Source: Bradyrhizobium diversitatis
GTDB lineage: Bacteria; Pseudomonadota; Alphaproteobacteria; Rhizobiales; Xanthobacteraceae
Direction: 5' to 3'
Length of the DNA: 64,000 bases
Assembly: GCF_016031635.1 (NCBI RefSeq)
Contig: NZ_JACEGD010000011.1
Location: 124,001 to 188,000 of the forward strand
Below the pieces are notes generated by a model. That model was not told the origin of the DNA. It did no database searches and saw nothing but the letters and a program-made list of their open reading frames with translations. Position numbers and translations under genes: made by a program. Of this stretch, positions 45,735 through 53,835 are shown one piece after another; positions within the stretch are counted from its first letter, which is position 1; each line of letters opens with the position of its first letter.

Positions 45735-46214
45735 TTGTCAGAGATCGACCCGACCGACCACGCGCTCGCGACCATCGCCAGCATCCTGGAGCACCCCGAG
45801 CCCGTCCTCGTCATTCGTGAGACCGAGACCATCCGGGAGACCGAGATGGTCGTCGTCGGTGAGGAGCCGTCCGCCGAAGAACATCATGCGGTCGACGAGC
45901 ATCCAATGGTCGATGAGCAGCCGCTAGTGCCGGAGCACACCGATGCGGACGGCTACAGCAAGGTTGGCCCCGGCCCGATGGTCGCGATCCGCCTCAAATG
46001 GACGGTCCATCGCGGCGATGACGGCCAGTTCTACGTCCACGAGACCATCGGCGAGCAATCTGCCCCCGTGGTCAGCGGCCCGATGACGAGCGAGGCCGCC
46101 GTGCGCTTCGTTGACGAGCGGGAGGACGAGTCACATCGTCGCTTCGAAGAGCTGCGCAGCGAGATCGCCGGCCGAAGCTCGCTCGCCGACTACGAGCGCA
46201 AGGGCGAAGCGTAA
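45735..46214 (+). CDS. Hypothetical acidic protein
   Basis: 159 residues. TTG start preceded by GGAGGATG about 9 nt upstream. The first 75 residues are acidic and low-complexity (ETETIRETEMVVVGEE, HHAVDEHPMVDEQ); the second half, GPGPMVAIRLKWTVHRGDDG onward to the end, looks folded and ends in a charged helix. No family recognised. Monocistronic. Confidence 0.68.
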   Translation: MSEIDPTDHALATIASILEHPEPVLVIRETETIRETEMVVVGEEPSAEEHHAVDEHPMVDEQPLVPEHTDADGYSKVGPGPMVAIRLKWTVHRGDDGQFYVHETIGEQSAPVVSGPMTSEAAVRFVDEREDESHRRFEELRSEIAGRSSLADYERKGEA

Positions 46215-46293
46215 GGCAGCTTGCAGACCGGATGTGTCTGCACCTCCTCCCCGTCGGAGACAGGGCAATCGTATTTGAACCTTTGGCAGAGGT

Positions 46294-46418
46294 CGTCATG
46301 CCCGGGCTTGTCCCGCCTGCGCGGCCGAAGCCGCCACGGCGCGGCGAAGGCCCGGGCATCCACGTTCTTTGTGCTGCGTGGAGAGGCGTGGATGGCCGGG
46401 ACAAGCCCGGCCATGACG
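46294..46418. repeat. Intergenic palindromic repeat
   Basis: Arms CGTCATGCCCGGGCTTGTCC (46294-46313) and CGGGACAAGCCCGGCCATGACG (46397-46418) pair almost perfectly. Related by its CTTGTCC/GGGACAAG core to the elements at 24131 and 49277. Confidence 0.8.
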
Positions 46419-46497
46419 CTGTAGAAACAGTCGGAGCCCCACAACCCACACCTCATCGGCGATTACCCCGCCGTCGGGGAGAGGTGTGGATCAAGCT

Positions 46498-47007
46498 CTA
46501 CCGCCGTCCGAGATAATCCTTCTTCACGAGCTCGACGCCGGCGTGCCGCAAGAGGTCGTAGGCCGTGGTGACGTGAAAGAAGAACTGCGGGATGCTGAAC
46601 GTCAGCAGCAGCGTCCGCCCGGTGAAAGGCAGCTCGGTCCCGTTCTTCAACCTGAAGAAGACACTCCGTTCCGCCGCCGCGTCGATGTCCGCGCGCGGCA
46701 GGCTTTCGATGAACTCGATCGACGTCGCGATGCGCGCCTGAAGCCCGGCCATGTCGTGTTCGAGCACGGGCAGCGTGACCGGGTCGCGATCGGCCAGCAA
46801 GGCCGGAGCGACTGTGGCGTGGCGGCAGGCTTCGCCGACCTGCTGCGCCAGATCATACATGTTCGGCGCAAGGCGCATGCCGAGCAGAACCGTCGGATTG
46901 AACTTGCGGGCCTCCGCATCAGCGACGCCCTTGTCGAGCAGCGCGGACAGGTTGCGCAAATAGGGCACGAAGAGGCCGACTGAGGCCTCGTACATCGAGA
47001 TCGTCAC
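46498..47007 (-). CDS. DUF1993 family protein
   Basis: 169 residues, helical. Begins SMYEASVGLFVPYLRNLSAL and contains LLGMRLAPNMYDLAQQVGEAC and TFSIPQFFFHVTTAYDLLRH, the order of conserved segments in DUF1993 (DinB-like four-helix) proteins. GTG start with GGGA upstream; an ATG four codons later is an alternative. Function unknown. Confidence 0.85.
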   Translation of the reverse strand: MTISMYEASVGLFVPYLRNLSALLDKGVADAEARKFNPTVLLGMRLAPNMYDLAQQVGEACRHATVAPALLADRDPVTLPVLEHDMAGLQARIATSIEFIESLPRADIDAAAERSVFFRLKNGTELPFTGRTLLLTFSIPQFFFHVTTAYDLLRHAGVELVKKDYLGRR

Positions 47008-47114
47008 CTCTGGATTCCCTTCAATTCAATTCTGCCTCGCCACCGAGAGGCATCTGGTCTAAATCCACCGCTCAAGGGCTGCACAATGACAGCTCGGGTA
47101 TGGGTGGAAAAGAG

Positions 47115-47897
47115 ATGATCGTTCGGTTCTGGACGGCTTTGGCCGTGGCGTTGCTGGTGAATGTCTCGGCGCAGGCTCAGCAGGCCGCGCCTTCGCGCCT
47201 CGACGAGATCGTCAAGCGCGGCACGCTACGGGTCGGCATGACCGGCGACTACAAGCCCTTCACCTATCTGGACAAGACCACGCAGCAATTCAGCGGCTTC
47301 GACGTCGACATGGCGCAGGCCCTCGGCAAGGCGCTCGGCGTCAAGGTCGAATTCGTGCCCACGGCCTGGCCGAGGCTGATGAAGGATTTCGAGGCCGACC
47401 AATTCGACATCGCCATGGGCGGTGTCTCGGTCACGCTCGACCGGCAGAAGAAAGGCTTGTTCTCTACACCGATCATGCGCGAGGGCAAGACCCCGATCGC
47501 GCGCTGCGCCGACGTCGGCAAGTACCAGACGCTTCCGGATATCGACAAGAAGGGCATCCGAATCATCGTCAATCCCGGCGGGACCAATGAGCGCTTCGCG
47601 CGTGCCAACATCAGGGATGCCGAGATCACTGTCTTCGCCGACAACACCGTGATTTTCGACGAAATTGCCAAGGGCAACGCCGACCTGATGATGACGGACG
47701 CGTCCGAAACCCGCTACCAGCAGAAGCAGCATGCCGGGGTGCTCTGCGCGGTCCATCCCGACAAGCCGTTCGACTTCTCCGAGAAGGCCTATTGGCTCCA
47801 GCGCGACATGGCGCTGAAAGCCTTCGTCGACCAATGGCTGCACATTGCCATGGAAGACGGCAGCTACAAGAAGATCTACGCCGCCTGGTTCGACTAA
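47115..47897 (+). CDS. Periplasmic cyclohexadienyl (prephenate/arogenate) dehydratase-like protein, PheC type
   Basis: 260 residues with a Sec signal (MIVRFWTALAVALLVNVSAQ, then AQQ). The fold is an amino-acid solute-binding protein, but the sequence follows P. aeruginosa PheC closely as I remember it: TGDYKPFTYL, GFDVDMAQALG, RLMKDFEADQFDIAM, NPGGTNERFARAN, LMMTDASETRYQ and HPDKPFDFSEKAYWLQRD. The Glu in TDASETR sits where PheC has its general-acid Glu. That favours an enzyme making phenylpyruvate or phenylalanine in the periplasm over a transporter part; no ABC permease is adjacent. An ATG five codons earlier (47100) is the alternative start. Confidence 0.8.
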   Translation: MIVRFWTALAVALLVNVSAQAQQAAPSRLDEIVKRGTLRVGMTGDYKPFTYLDKTTQQFSGFDVDMAQALGKALGVKVEFVPTAWPRLMKDFEADQFDIAMGGVSVTLDRQKKGLFSTPIMREGKTPIARCADVGKYQTLPDIDKKGIRIIVNPGGTNERFARANIRDAEITVFADNTVIFDEIAKGNADLMMTDASETRYQQKQHAGVLCAVHPDKPFDFSEKAYWLQRDMALKAFVDQWLHIAMEDGSYKKIYAAWFD

Positions 47898-47994
47898 AGC
47901 GCGATGCGATTAGGATGAATCGTCATCGCGCTTTAGATTGTTGTTTGAGCAGATCTTTTCGGAAAACCGCTGCTTTTCCGGGTTATGCTTTAGG
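47896..47994. repeat. Dispersed palindromic repeat, copy 2
   Basis: Starts inside the preceding stop codon: AAAGCGCGATG (47896-47906) and its exact complement (47924-47934), then a second imperfect hairpin with GATCTTTTCGGAAAA and TTTTCCGGGTTATGC. The second half matches the repeat at 7814-7873. The first hairpin probably also serves as terminator. Confidence 0.78.
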
Positions 47995-48096
47995 CGTTTG
48001 TGGCCGCATCCTCCTGTCGCTTGCCCTGGCCAAACTTTGGACCGGCTCCGGGCCTATTGAACCCGGAACTATCGGAAGACGACTCATACCAACGAC

Positions 48097-48112
48097 AGTG
48101 ATCTAGATCACT
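48097..48112. promoter_or_regulatory. CRP/FNR-type palindrome upstream of DUF2147 gene
   Basis: AGTGATCTAGATCACT, a perfect 16-bp palindrome with GTGA-N6-TCAC spacing as in CRP-family sites, 59 nt upstream of the ATG at 48172. Which regulator binds cannot be told. Confidence 0.5.
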
Positions 48113-48171
48113 TTTGGCGAGCGAGCCGGCGCGTAAGCGTCGGTCCGGGACCACCTGTTCAGGAGACGGAA

Positions 48172-49044
48172 ATGAGGAAGCTGTTGGCCACGGCCGCATT
48201 CCTTTTGGCGAGCACCGCAGCGCAGGCGCAGTACACGTTCGAATATGGCGGGCGCACCATCCGCATCGATCCGGACCGCGGCACGGTGCAGATCCCCGGC
48301 GTCTACGACAACACCGGCCAGAGCAAGCCCAAGAAGGCCAAGAAGAACGAGACGGCCCCGGGCCAGCAAGCGCCGCAGCAGGCCACGGTCGAGCCGCAAA
48401 CGCCGGCAGCGCCAGCCCCCGCTCCCGTCGCCCCACCGCCCGCGGCTGCGCAGGCACCTGTGCCCGCTGCACCCGCTGCCACAGCAGCACCGCCTGCTCC
48501 GCCTCCGGCGGCAACCGCCAGCAATGCGCCGGCAGAGACTGCCGTGCTGCCGCCGCCTGCGCCGCCGCCGGCGCCTGCTCCGGCCACGCAGCAGGCAGCT
48601 CCCGCCGTGACACCACCGCCGGCCCCGGCCGTCGCTGCGGCCCCTCCGGCGCCGCCTCCGCCCGCTCCACCCCCGGCAACCGCCCCCGTCCAGGCGGCTG
48701 CCGTCGCGCCGCCTGCTCCCGCAGCAGCGCCCACGCGCGATCTCAATTCACCGCTCGGCGTCTGGCTCACCGAGGAGAAGGAAGGCAAGGTCCGCATCGA
48801 GCAATGCGGCAGTAATCTCTGCGGCTATTCGGTCGACAGCAGATCGAACCAGAACGGCGAGCAAGTCCTGATCAACATGAAGCCCGGCAAGGACCAGAAA
48901 TGGTCCGGCCGCATCCTCGATCCGAACTCCGGCTCGACCTACGATTCCACGATCGCGATGAAGGGCACCGACCGGCTGCGTGTGCAGGGCTGCGCCTTCG
49001 GCGGCATGTTCTGCGGCGGCCAGACCTGGACACGCGTGAACTGA
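48172..49044 (+). CDS. DUF2147 domain-containing exported protein
   Basis: 290 residues: signal peptide (MRKLLATAAFLLASTAAQAQ), a short N-terminal segment (YTFEYGGRTIRIDPDRGTVQ), a Lys-rich patch, then about 125 residues of Pro/Ala-rich linker, and a C-terminal DUF2147 domain (PLGVWLTEEKEGKVRIEQCG ... RVQGCAFGGMFCGGQTWTR) with four Cys. The linker could span the periplasm or cell wall in TonB fashion. Codons in the linker are strongly GC-biased. AGGAG precedes the ATG. Confidence 0.87.
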   Translation: MRKLLATAAFLLASTAAQAQYTFEYGGRTIRIDPDRGTVQIPGVYDNTGQSKPKKAKKNETAPGQQAPQQATVEPQTPAAPAPAPVAPPPAAAQAPVPAAPAATAAPPAPPPAATASNAPAETAVLPPPAPPPAPAPATQQAAPAVTPPPAPAVAAAPPAPPPPAPPPATAPVQAAAVAPPAPAAAPTRDLNSPLGVWLTEEKEGKVRIEQCGSNLCGYSVDSRSNQNGEQVLINMKPGKDQKWSGRILDPNSGSTYDSTIAMKGTDRLRVQGCAFGGMFCGGQTWTRVN

Positions 49045-49067
49045 GTTCTTTGCACTCTCCAATACCG

Positions 49068-49102
49068 AGTCATTCCGGGGCACGCGAAGCGTGAACCCGG
49101 AA
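49068..49102. repeat. Short palindromic repeat
   Basis: GTCATTCCGGGG-CACGCGAAGCGTG-AACCCGGAA type element: inner CACGC/GCGTG stem and outer TTCCGGG/CCCGGAA arms. This is a form common in Bradyrhizobium spacers, as I recall. Confidence 0.65.
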
Positions 49103-49109
49103 GCTCGAG

Positions 49110-49271
49110 GTGAACGCGTCCGATCGCGTCGCCGATGCCGGCGGCATCAACGTCACCCTGAGCACCGGCATCAAGCGCGCCGTCGGCTTCGGCCGGCTCA
49201 GCGGCAGCTCGGGCTCCGGCACGTGGCGCGGCGCCATGTGCGCGGGAACGTGGACGGCAGATCGGATGTAG
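49110..49271 (+). pseudogene. C-terminal gene remnant
   Basis: In-frame stretch of 53 codons reading VNASDRVADAGGINVTLSTG, then IKRAVGFGRLSGSSGSGTWR and GAMCAGTWTADRM before TAG. The SGSGTWRG...CAGTWTADR ending resembles the C-terminus of secreted Bradyrhizobium proteins I recall. It has no start or ribosome-binding site and begins directly after a repeat, so it looks like a 3' remnant cut off by repeat insertion or deletion. Confidence 0.4.
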
Positions 49272-49276
49272 ATTGC

Positions 49277-49409
49277 CGTGTCCCGGGCAAGTGGCAACGC
49301 GAAGCGTTGCCGCGCAGAGCCGGGAACCAGAACGCTTCGTGACAGGGCAGCTCTGGGTCCCGGCTCGGCGCCGCATCCCCTTACGGCGCTGCAGCTTGTC
49401 CGGGACACG
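49277..49409. repeat. Intergenic palindromic repeat
   Basis: Outer arms CGTGTCCCGGGCAAG (49277-49291) and CTTGTCCGGGACACG (49395-49409), one mismatch; inner perfect hairpin GGCAACGC-GAA-GCGTTGCC. Same core family as 24131 and 46294. Confidence 0.75.
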
Positions 49410-49414
49410 AGGCT

Positions 49415-49819
49415 CTAGCCTACCGCCGCCCCGTACTCCGCGTCGGTGACCGGCTCGAGCCAGGTCGAATAGACGCCGTCGAGCGCTTCCTGCATGGCGA
49501 TGTGGCACATGGCGTTGGTCGGCGATGCCCCGTGCCAGTGCAGTTCACCCGGCGGAATCCAGACGGTGTCGCCGGGACGGATCTCGCGGATCGGCCCGCC
49601 CTTGGACTGGATGCGGCCGACACCGGAAATGACGTAAAGCGTCTGCCCGAGCGGATGGTGATGCCAGTTGGTGCGCGCGCCCGGCTCGAACGACACGCGC
49701 GAGCAGTTCAGCCGTGCCGGCGCGGGCGCCATGATCACGGGGTCCTGCAGGACAGTGCCGGTGAAGTGTTCCTTGGGCGCGTGGCGGGTCGGGCGCGTGC
49801 CTGCAACAGTGATCTCCAT
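49415..49819 (-). CDS. Cupin domain protein
   Basis: 134 residues, a single small cupin barrel. Motif 1 GARTNWHHHPLGQTLYVISG provides the metal-binding His residues, motif 2 PGDTVWIPPGELHWHGA the last His. Metal-dependent enzyme or ligand sensor; HHHPLGQ with the C-terminal EALDG is often seen in carboxymuconolactone-decarboxylase-associated cupins. It follows the RraA-like gene on the same strand (24 nt), so the two may share a substrate pathway. Confidence 0.88.
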   Translation of the reverse strand: MEITVAGTRPTRHAPKEHFTGTVLQDPVIMAPAPARLNCSRVSFEPGARTNWHHHPLGQTLYVISGVGRIQSKGGPIREIRPGDTVWIPPGELHWHGASPTNAMCHIAMQEALDGVYSTWLEPVTDAEYGAAVG

Positions 49820-49843
49820 CGAAATGACCTTTCTTCTTCCCGG

Positions 49844-50542
49844 TTACTTCTTGCTCGCGGCGTAGCGCGCCTTGGTTTCGGCATTCATGGGATAGAGGCC
49901 CGGCAGCACCGCGCCGTTGTTCACTTCGTTGACGATCCAGGCCTCCATCCGCTCCTGCTCGACACCCTCGGCGAGGACGTGATCGAGCATCGCCTGCGGG
50001 ATCAAGACGCAGCCGTCCTGGTCGGCGACGACGATGTCGTTCGGGAAAACAGCAACGCCGCCGCAGCCGATCGGCTCGCCCCAGCCGACGAAGGTGAGGC
50101 CCGCGACGGAAGGCGGCGCGGCATAGCCGTCGCACCATACCGGAAGGTTGGTGCCGAGCACGCCCTCGACGTCGCGCACGACGCCGTCGGTGACCAGCGC
50201 GGTGACGCCGCGCTTGACCATGCGCGCGCACAGGATGTCGCCGAAGATGCCGGCATCGGTGATGCCCATGGCGTCGACCACGGCGATGCATCCTTCCGGC
50301 ATCGCCTCGATCGCGGTGCGGGTCGAGATCGGCGACGACCAGGATTCCGGCGTCGCCAGATCCTCACGCGCCGGCACGAAGCGCAGCGTGAAGGCCGGAC
50401 CCACCAGGCGCGGCAGGCCCGGGCGGAGCGGACGGGCTCCGCGCATCCACACATTGCGCAGCCCCTTTTTCAGCAGGACCGTGGTGATCGTGGCGGTGGT
50501 GATGCCGGCGAGGGTCTTGCGGGCTTCGGGGGACAGCGACAT
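49844..50542 (-). CDS. RraA-like protein (4-hydroxy-4-methyl-2-oxoglutarate aldolase family)
   Basis: 232 residues. RraA/HMG-aldolase features: VVDAMGITDAGIFGDILCAR (GxxxAGxxG) and ALVTDGVVRDVEGV with the DGxxRD motif that binds substrate and metal in the aldolases. True RraA RNase E regulators are about 160 residues; this longer form is more like pyruvate aldolases of aromatic catabolism. The longer upstream frame is rejected in favour of MSLSPEARKTLAG. Confidence 0.85.
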   Translation of the reverse strand: MSLSPEARKTLAGITTATITTVLLKKGLRNVWMRGARPLRPGLPRLVGPAFTLRFVPAREDLATPESWSSPISTRTAIEAMPEGCIAVVDAMGITDAGIFGDILCARMVKRGVTALVTDGVVRDVEGVLGTNLPVWCDGYAAPPSVAGLTFVGWGEPIGCGGVAVFPNDIVVADQDGCVLIPQAMLDHVLAEGVEQERMEAWIVNEVNNGAVLPGLYPMNAETKARYAASKK

Positions 50543-50802
50543 GGACGAGAACGAGCTCCGGATAGGCGGGAAAGAACGCGCGCATGTTGCGAGCCGCAGC
50601 CCTTGCGTCAAGGGCCAAGAGGGTCCCAATTACGCAGGGCCGCTGAGCTGTTATGCGACGCGATAACAAGGCTTTATCGGCTCCCCTTGCATTAATTTAT
50701 TGGACTTGCGGGCGCATTTACGCGAAGCAGGGGTGACGCGGAACTCAGCGTCGAGCCCGCGCACTTCCAAAAGTCCGATTTCGACAGCTCTTCGACAGCT
50801 CA

Positions 50803-51534
50803 ATGGCCGCGACGCTTTCCCCGCCCCGCCTTCTGCCCAGTGGCGACAGCGCCGTCACGGTCGAGTTCAGCCGCACCATCGACGAGGACGCCAACCAGCG
50901 CGTGCTGGCGCTCGACAAGGCGCTCGCAGCAAGCCCCATCGACGGCATCACCGAGACCGTGCCGACCTATCGCTCGTTGCTGGTCCACTACGACCCCGAA
51001 AAGATCGGTTTCGACGCGCTCGGCGAGAAGATCCTCCCGATCGCCACCCGGCCGCTGCCGCCGGTCACCAGGGCGCGCCGCTGGCGCATTCCCGTGGCCT
51101 ATGGCGGCGAGCATGGCATCGACCTCGACGATGTCGCGAAGGCGCTCAACACCACGCCCGACGACATCATCGCCCGGCATGCGGGTGGCGACTACAAGGT
51201 CGCCATGATCGGCTTCACGCCGGGCTGGTCCTATCTCAGCGGCCTCGACAAATCGCTGCACATGTCGCGGCGGCAGAATCCGCGGCTGCTGACGCCGGCC
51301 GGTACGATCTCGATCGGCGGCATCCAGGCCGGGATCCAGTGCCTCGCCGCGCCGAGCGGCTGGCATCTGCTCGGCCGCACGCCGGTGCGAACCTATCAGC
51401 TCCACCGCAAGCCGACCTTCCTCACCGAGCCCGGTGATCGCGTGACGTTCTTCGCCATCGACCACAAGACGTTCGCGGACCTGGACCGCGCCGCGGAAGC
51501 CGGCGAGATCGTCGCCGAGCAGGTGGACGCATGA
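50803..51534 (+). CDS. pxpB: 5-oxoprolinase subunit PxpB
   Basis: 243 residues; KipI-like domain. LLPSGDSAVTVEFS at the N-terminus, MIGFTPGWSYLSGLD and RLLTPAGTISIGGIQAGI in the middle, GWHLLGRTPV near the end, all diagnostic. With PxpA and PxpC it hydrolyses 5-oxoproline using ATP. Overlaps pxpC by 4 nt. Confidence 0.95.
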   Translation: MAATLSPPRLLPSGDSAVTVEFSRTIDEDANQRVLALDKALAASPIDGITETVPTYRSLLVHYDPEKIGFDALGEKILPIATRPLPPVTRARRWRIPVAYGGEHGIDLDDVAKALNTTPDDIIARHAGGDYKVAMIGFTPGWSYLSGLDKSLHMSRRQNPRLLTPAGTISIGGIQAGIQCLAAPSGWHLLGRTPVRTYQLHRKPTFLTEPGDRVTFFAIDHKTFADLDRAAEAGEIVAEQVDA

Positions 51535-52568
51535 GCCGCCTCGTCGTCGCCAGCATCGGCCCTGCGAGCTCGGTCCAGGATGGCGGCCGTTTCGGCGCGC
51601 AGCGCTACGGCTTGACGGTCAGCGGGGCGATGGACCGCCTGTCGCTCGCGGCAGCGAACACGCTGGTCGGCAACGAGCCTTTCGCGGCCGCCGTGGAGAT
51701 CGGCCCGTTCGGCGCCTCCTTCACTGCCCGCGACGGCGCCGTCCGCGTCGGGATATCAGGCGCGCCGCGCAATGCGGACATCGCCGGAACCCCGGTGGCG
51801 ATGGACACATCGGTGACGCTGAAGGACGGCGAGACCTTGACGCTCGGTTTTGCCCGCGGCGGCGCCTTCACCTATCTCGCGATCGAGGGCGCGATCAAGG
51901 GCGAGCCGGTGTTCGGCAGTCTCGCGGTCAATGCCCGCGCCGGCCTCGGCAGCCCCTACCCGCGCCCACTCCAGGCCGGCGACGAGTTCAGCGTCGATGC
52001 TGCGAGCGGTGCGCCGGAACGAGGCATCGAATTGCCGAAGCCTGCGACAGGTCCGATCCGGGTCCTGCTGGGCCCGCAGGATGACGAGTTCGACGAGGCC
52101 AACAAGGCGCTGTTCCTGAACAGCGAGTGGAAGATATCGGCAACCTCCGACCGAATGGGCTACCGGCTCGAAGGCCCCGCCATCAAGCACCTGCACGGCC
52201 ACAACATCGTCTCCGACGGCACCGTCAACGGCAGCATCCAGGTCCCCGGCAATGGTGCGCCGATCGCGTTGATGATGGACCGCGGCACCTCCGGCGGCTA
52301 TCCGAAGATCGCAACCGTGATTACGGCCGACGTCGGCCGCCTCGCCCAGACCTCGGCGGGAACCGCGTTCCGCTTCAAGGTCGTCAGCATGGCCGAGGCG
52401 CAGGATGAGGTACGCAAGTTTGCACGGTTGATCCGCAGCCTGCCCGATCGCCTGCGCTCCTCCGACACCATCGCGCTCAACATCGCGGCGCTCAGCGATG
52501 CTAACGTGGCGGGCCATGCGGTCAGCGCGATCGATGCCGGGACCTGGCAGGTCACGGCCGAGCCGTAA
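51531..52568 (+). CDS. pxpC: 5-oxoprolinase subunit PxpC
   Basis: 345 residues; KipA/biotin-dependent carboxyltransferase-like domain. [20 protein letters not shown] (about 11-30), [30 protein letters not shown] and [17 protein letters not shown] match the family. Translationally coupled to pxpB. Confidence 0.95.
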   Translation: MSRLVVASIGPASSVQDGGRFGAQRYGLTVSGAMDRLSLAAANTLVGNEPFAAAVEIGPFGASFTARDGAVRVGISGAPRNADIAGTPVAMDTSVTLKDGETLTLGFARGGAFTYLAIEGAIKGEPVFGSLAVNARAGLGSPYPRPLQAGDEFSVDAASGAPERGIELPKPATGPIRVLLGPQDDEFDEANKALFLNSEWKISATSDRMGYRLEGPAIKHLHGHNIVSDGTVNGSIQVPGNGAPIALMMDRGTSGGYPKIATVITADVGRLAQTSAGTAFRFKVVSMAEAQDEVRKFARLIRSLPDRLRSSDTIALNIAALSDANVAGHAVSAIDAGTWQVTAEP

Positions 52569-52600
52569 GCGACAACAAGACCAGAGGCGGAGAGCAACCC

Positions 52601-53371
52601 ATGAAGACAGTCGATCTGAATTGCGACCTCGGCGAAGGTTTCGGCGCGTGGGAGATGGGCAACGACGCCGCCATGATCGAGCTCGCAAGCTCGGTCAACG
52701 TCGCCTGCGGCTTCCACGCCGGCGACCCCGACATCATGCGCCGGACGGTGGAGCTGGCGAAAGCGCGCGGCGTCTCGGTCGGCGCGCATCCCGGCTACCG
52801 CGACCTGCACGGCTTCGGCCGGCACCCGATCGCGGGCCTGAAGGCGTCCGAGATCGAGAACCTCGTCGCCTACCAGATCGGCGCGCTGCAGGCGATCGCG
52901 ACCGCGGCCGGCCACAAGGTGACGCATGTGAAGGCGCATGGCGCGCTCTCCAACGTCGCCTGCGAGGACGACATGACGGCGAAGGCGATCGCCGCCGGCA
53001 TCAAGGCGGTCGATCCCAGCCTGATCTTCGTCGTGCTAGCCAATTCGAAGCTGGTGAAGGCCGGCGAAGCGGCCAATCTGCCGATGGTGCACGAGGTGTT
53101 CGCCGACCGCGCCTATGAGGACGACGGCAACCTCGTCTCACGCAAGAAGCCCGGCGCGGTGCTGCACGATGCCAAGGCGATCGCCGACCGTGTGGTGCGC
53201 ATGGTGCAGGACGGCGCGGTGATTTCAGTCACCGGCAAGGTCATCAAGATGCGCACGGACACGGTCTGCATCCACGGCGACACGCCCGGCGCGGTCGAGA
53301 TTGCGCGCGGTGTGCGTCAGGCGTTGAAGGATGCGGGGATCGAGGTCGCGCCGTTCAGGCGCGGGACGTGA
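52601..53371 (+). CDS. pxpA: 5-oxoprolinase subunit PxpA (LamB/YcsF family)
   Basis: 256 residues. [18 protein letters not shown] at the start, [37 protein letters not shown] and [14 protein letters not shown] near the end are the family signature. Last gene of the pxp operon; AGAGGCGGAGAG lies before the ATG. Confidence 0.96.
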   Translation: MKTVDLNCDLGEGFGAWEMGNDAAMIELASSVNVACGFHAGDPDIMRRTVELAKARGVSVGAHPGYRDLHGFGRHPIAGLKASEIENLVAYQIGALQAIATAAGHKVTHVKAHGALSNVACEDDMTAKAIAAGIKAVDPSLIFVVLANSKLVKAGEAANLPMVHEVFADRAYEDDGNLVSRKKPGAVLHDAKAIADRVVRMVQDGAVISVTGKVIKMRTDTVCIHGDTPGAVEIARGVRQALKDAGIEVAPFRRGT

Positions 53372-53390
53372 TCAGACTCGGGTGCCGCAG

Positions 53391-53471
53391 GGTAGATTAG
53401 CGAAGCGTAATCCACCTCTTCTGCAGCAGCCATACCAGTGGTGGGTTACGCCTTCGGCTAACCCACCCTAC
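53391..53471. repeat. REP-like palindrome after pxpA
   Basis: GTAGATTAGCGAAGCGTAAT (from 53392) facing GGTGGGTTACGCCTTCGGCT-AACCCACCC (53440 on): imperfect palindrome of the GGGTGGGTTAG-CGAAG-CGTAACCCACC type, common in proteobacterial spacers. Confidence 0.7.
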
Positions 53472-53480
53472 ACAGAGACA

Positions 53481-53633
53481 TCAGAACGGATGCACCGAGA
53501 GCGTGCCGAACACGATCGCCGCGATGACGGCAAAGGCGCTGTAGAGCGCCAGATGATGGGCGTTCGCCCGGGTCTGCCGCGAGAGCGAGCGCGCGTAGAA
53601 GTGCAGCCTGGCTTCCGCCGATAGTTCGCGCAT
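53481..53633 (-). CDS. 50-residue single-pass membrane protein
   Basis: Short frame MRELSAEARLHFYARSLSRQ, then TRANAHHLALYSAFAVIAAI and VFGTLSVHPF, stop. Residues 1-26 are basic/polar and 28-44 form one membrane helix. GGAG sits 7 nt before the ATG, an ideal ribosome-binding site. It is separated from the flavoprotein gene by about 200 nt and lies just after a repeat. Function unknown; easily missed because of its length. Confidence 0.65.
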   Translation of the reverse strand: MRELSAEARLHFYARSLSRQTRANAHHLALYSAFAVIAAIVFGTLSVHPF

Positions 53634-53835
53634 GGTCGATCTCCAACGCCCCATTTGCGGGAGTATGAGGGATCAACCAGGGCGGGAGGCAAGATGATGG
53701 CAAAAATAGCGATGCGGCTCCTCCGAGGCGGCCGTCTCGCAGACGTAAATTCTCTGAGGGCCCGGGTTCCGAGAATCTTATTCGTTCAAATCCGAGCCAG
53801 TCGGAACCGGCTCGGATAAGGGTGAGCGGCAGCGG

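Noticed and set aside
48303..48797. Gly/Ala-rich minus-strand frame of 164 codons
   Set aside because: Mirror of the Pro/Ala linker in the DUF2147 gene; repetitive GC-rich codons keep all frames open.
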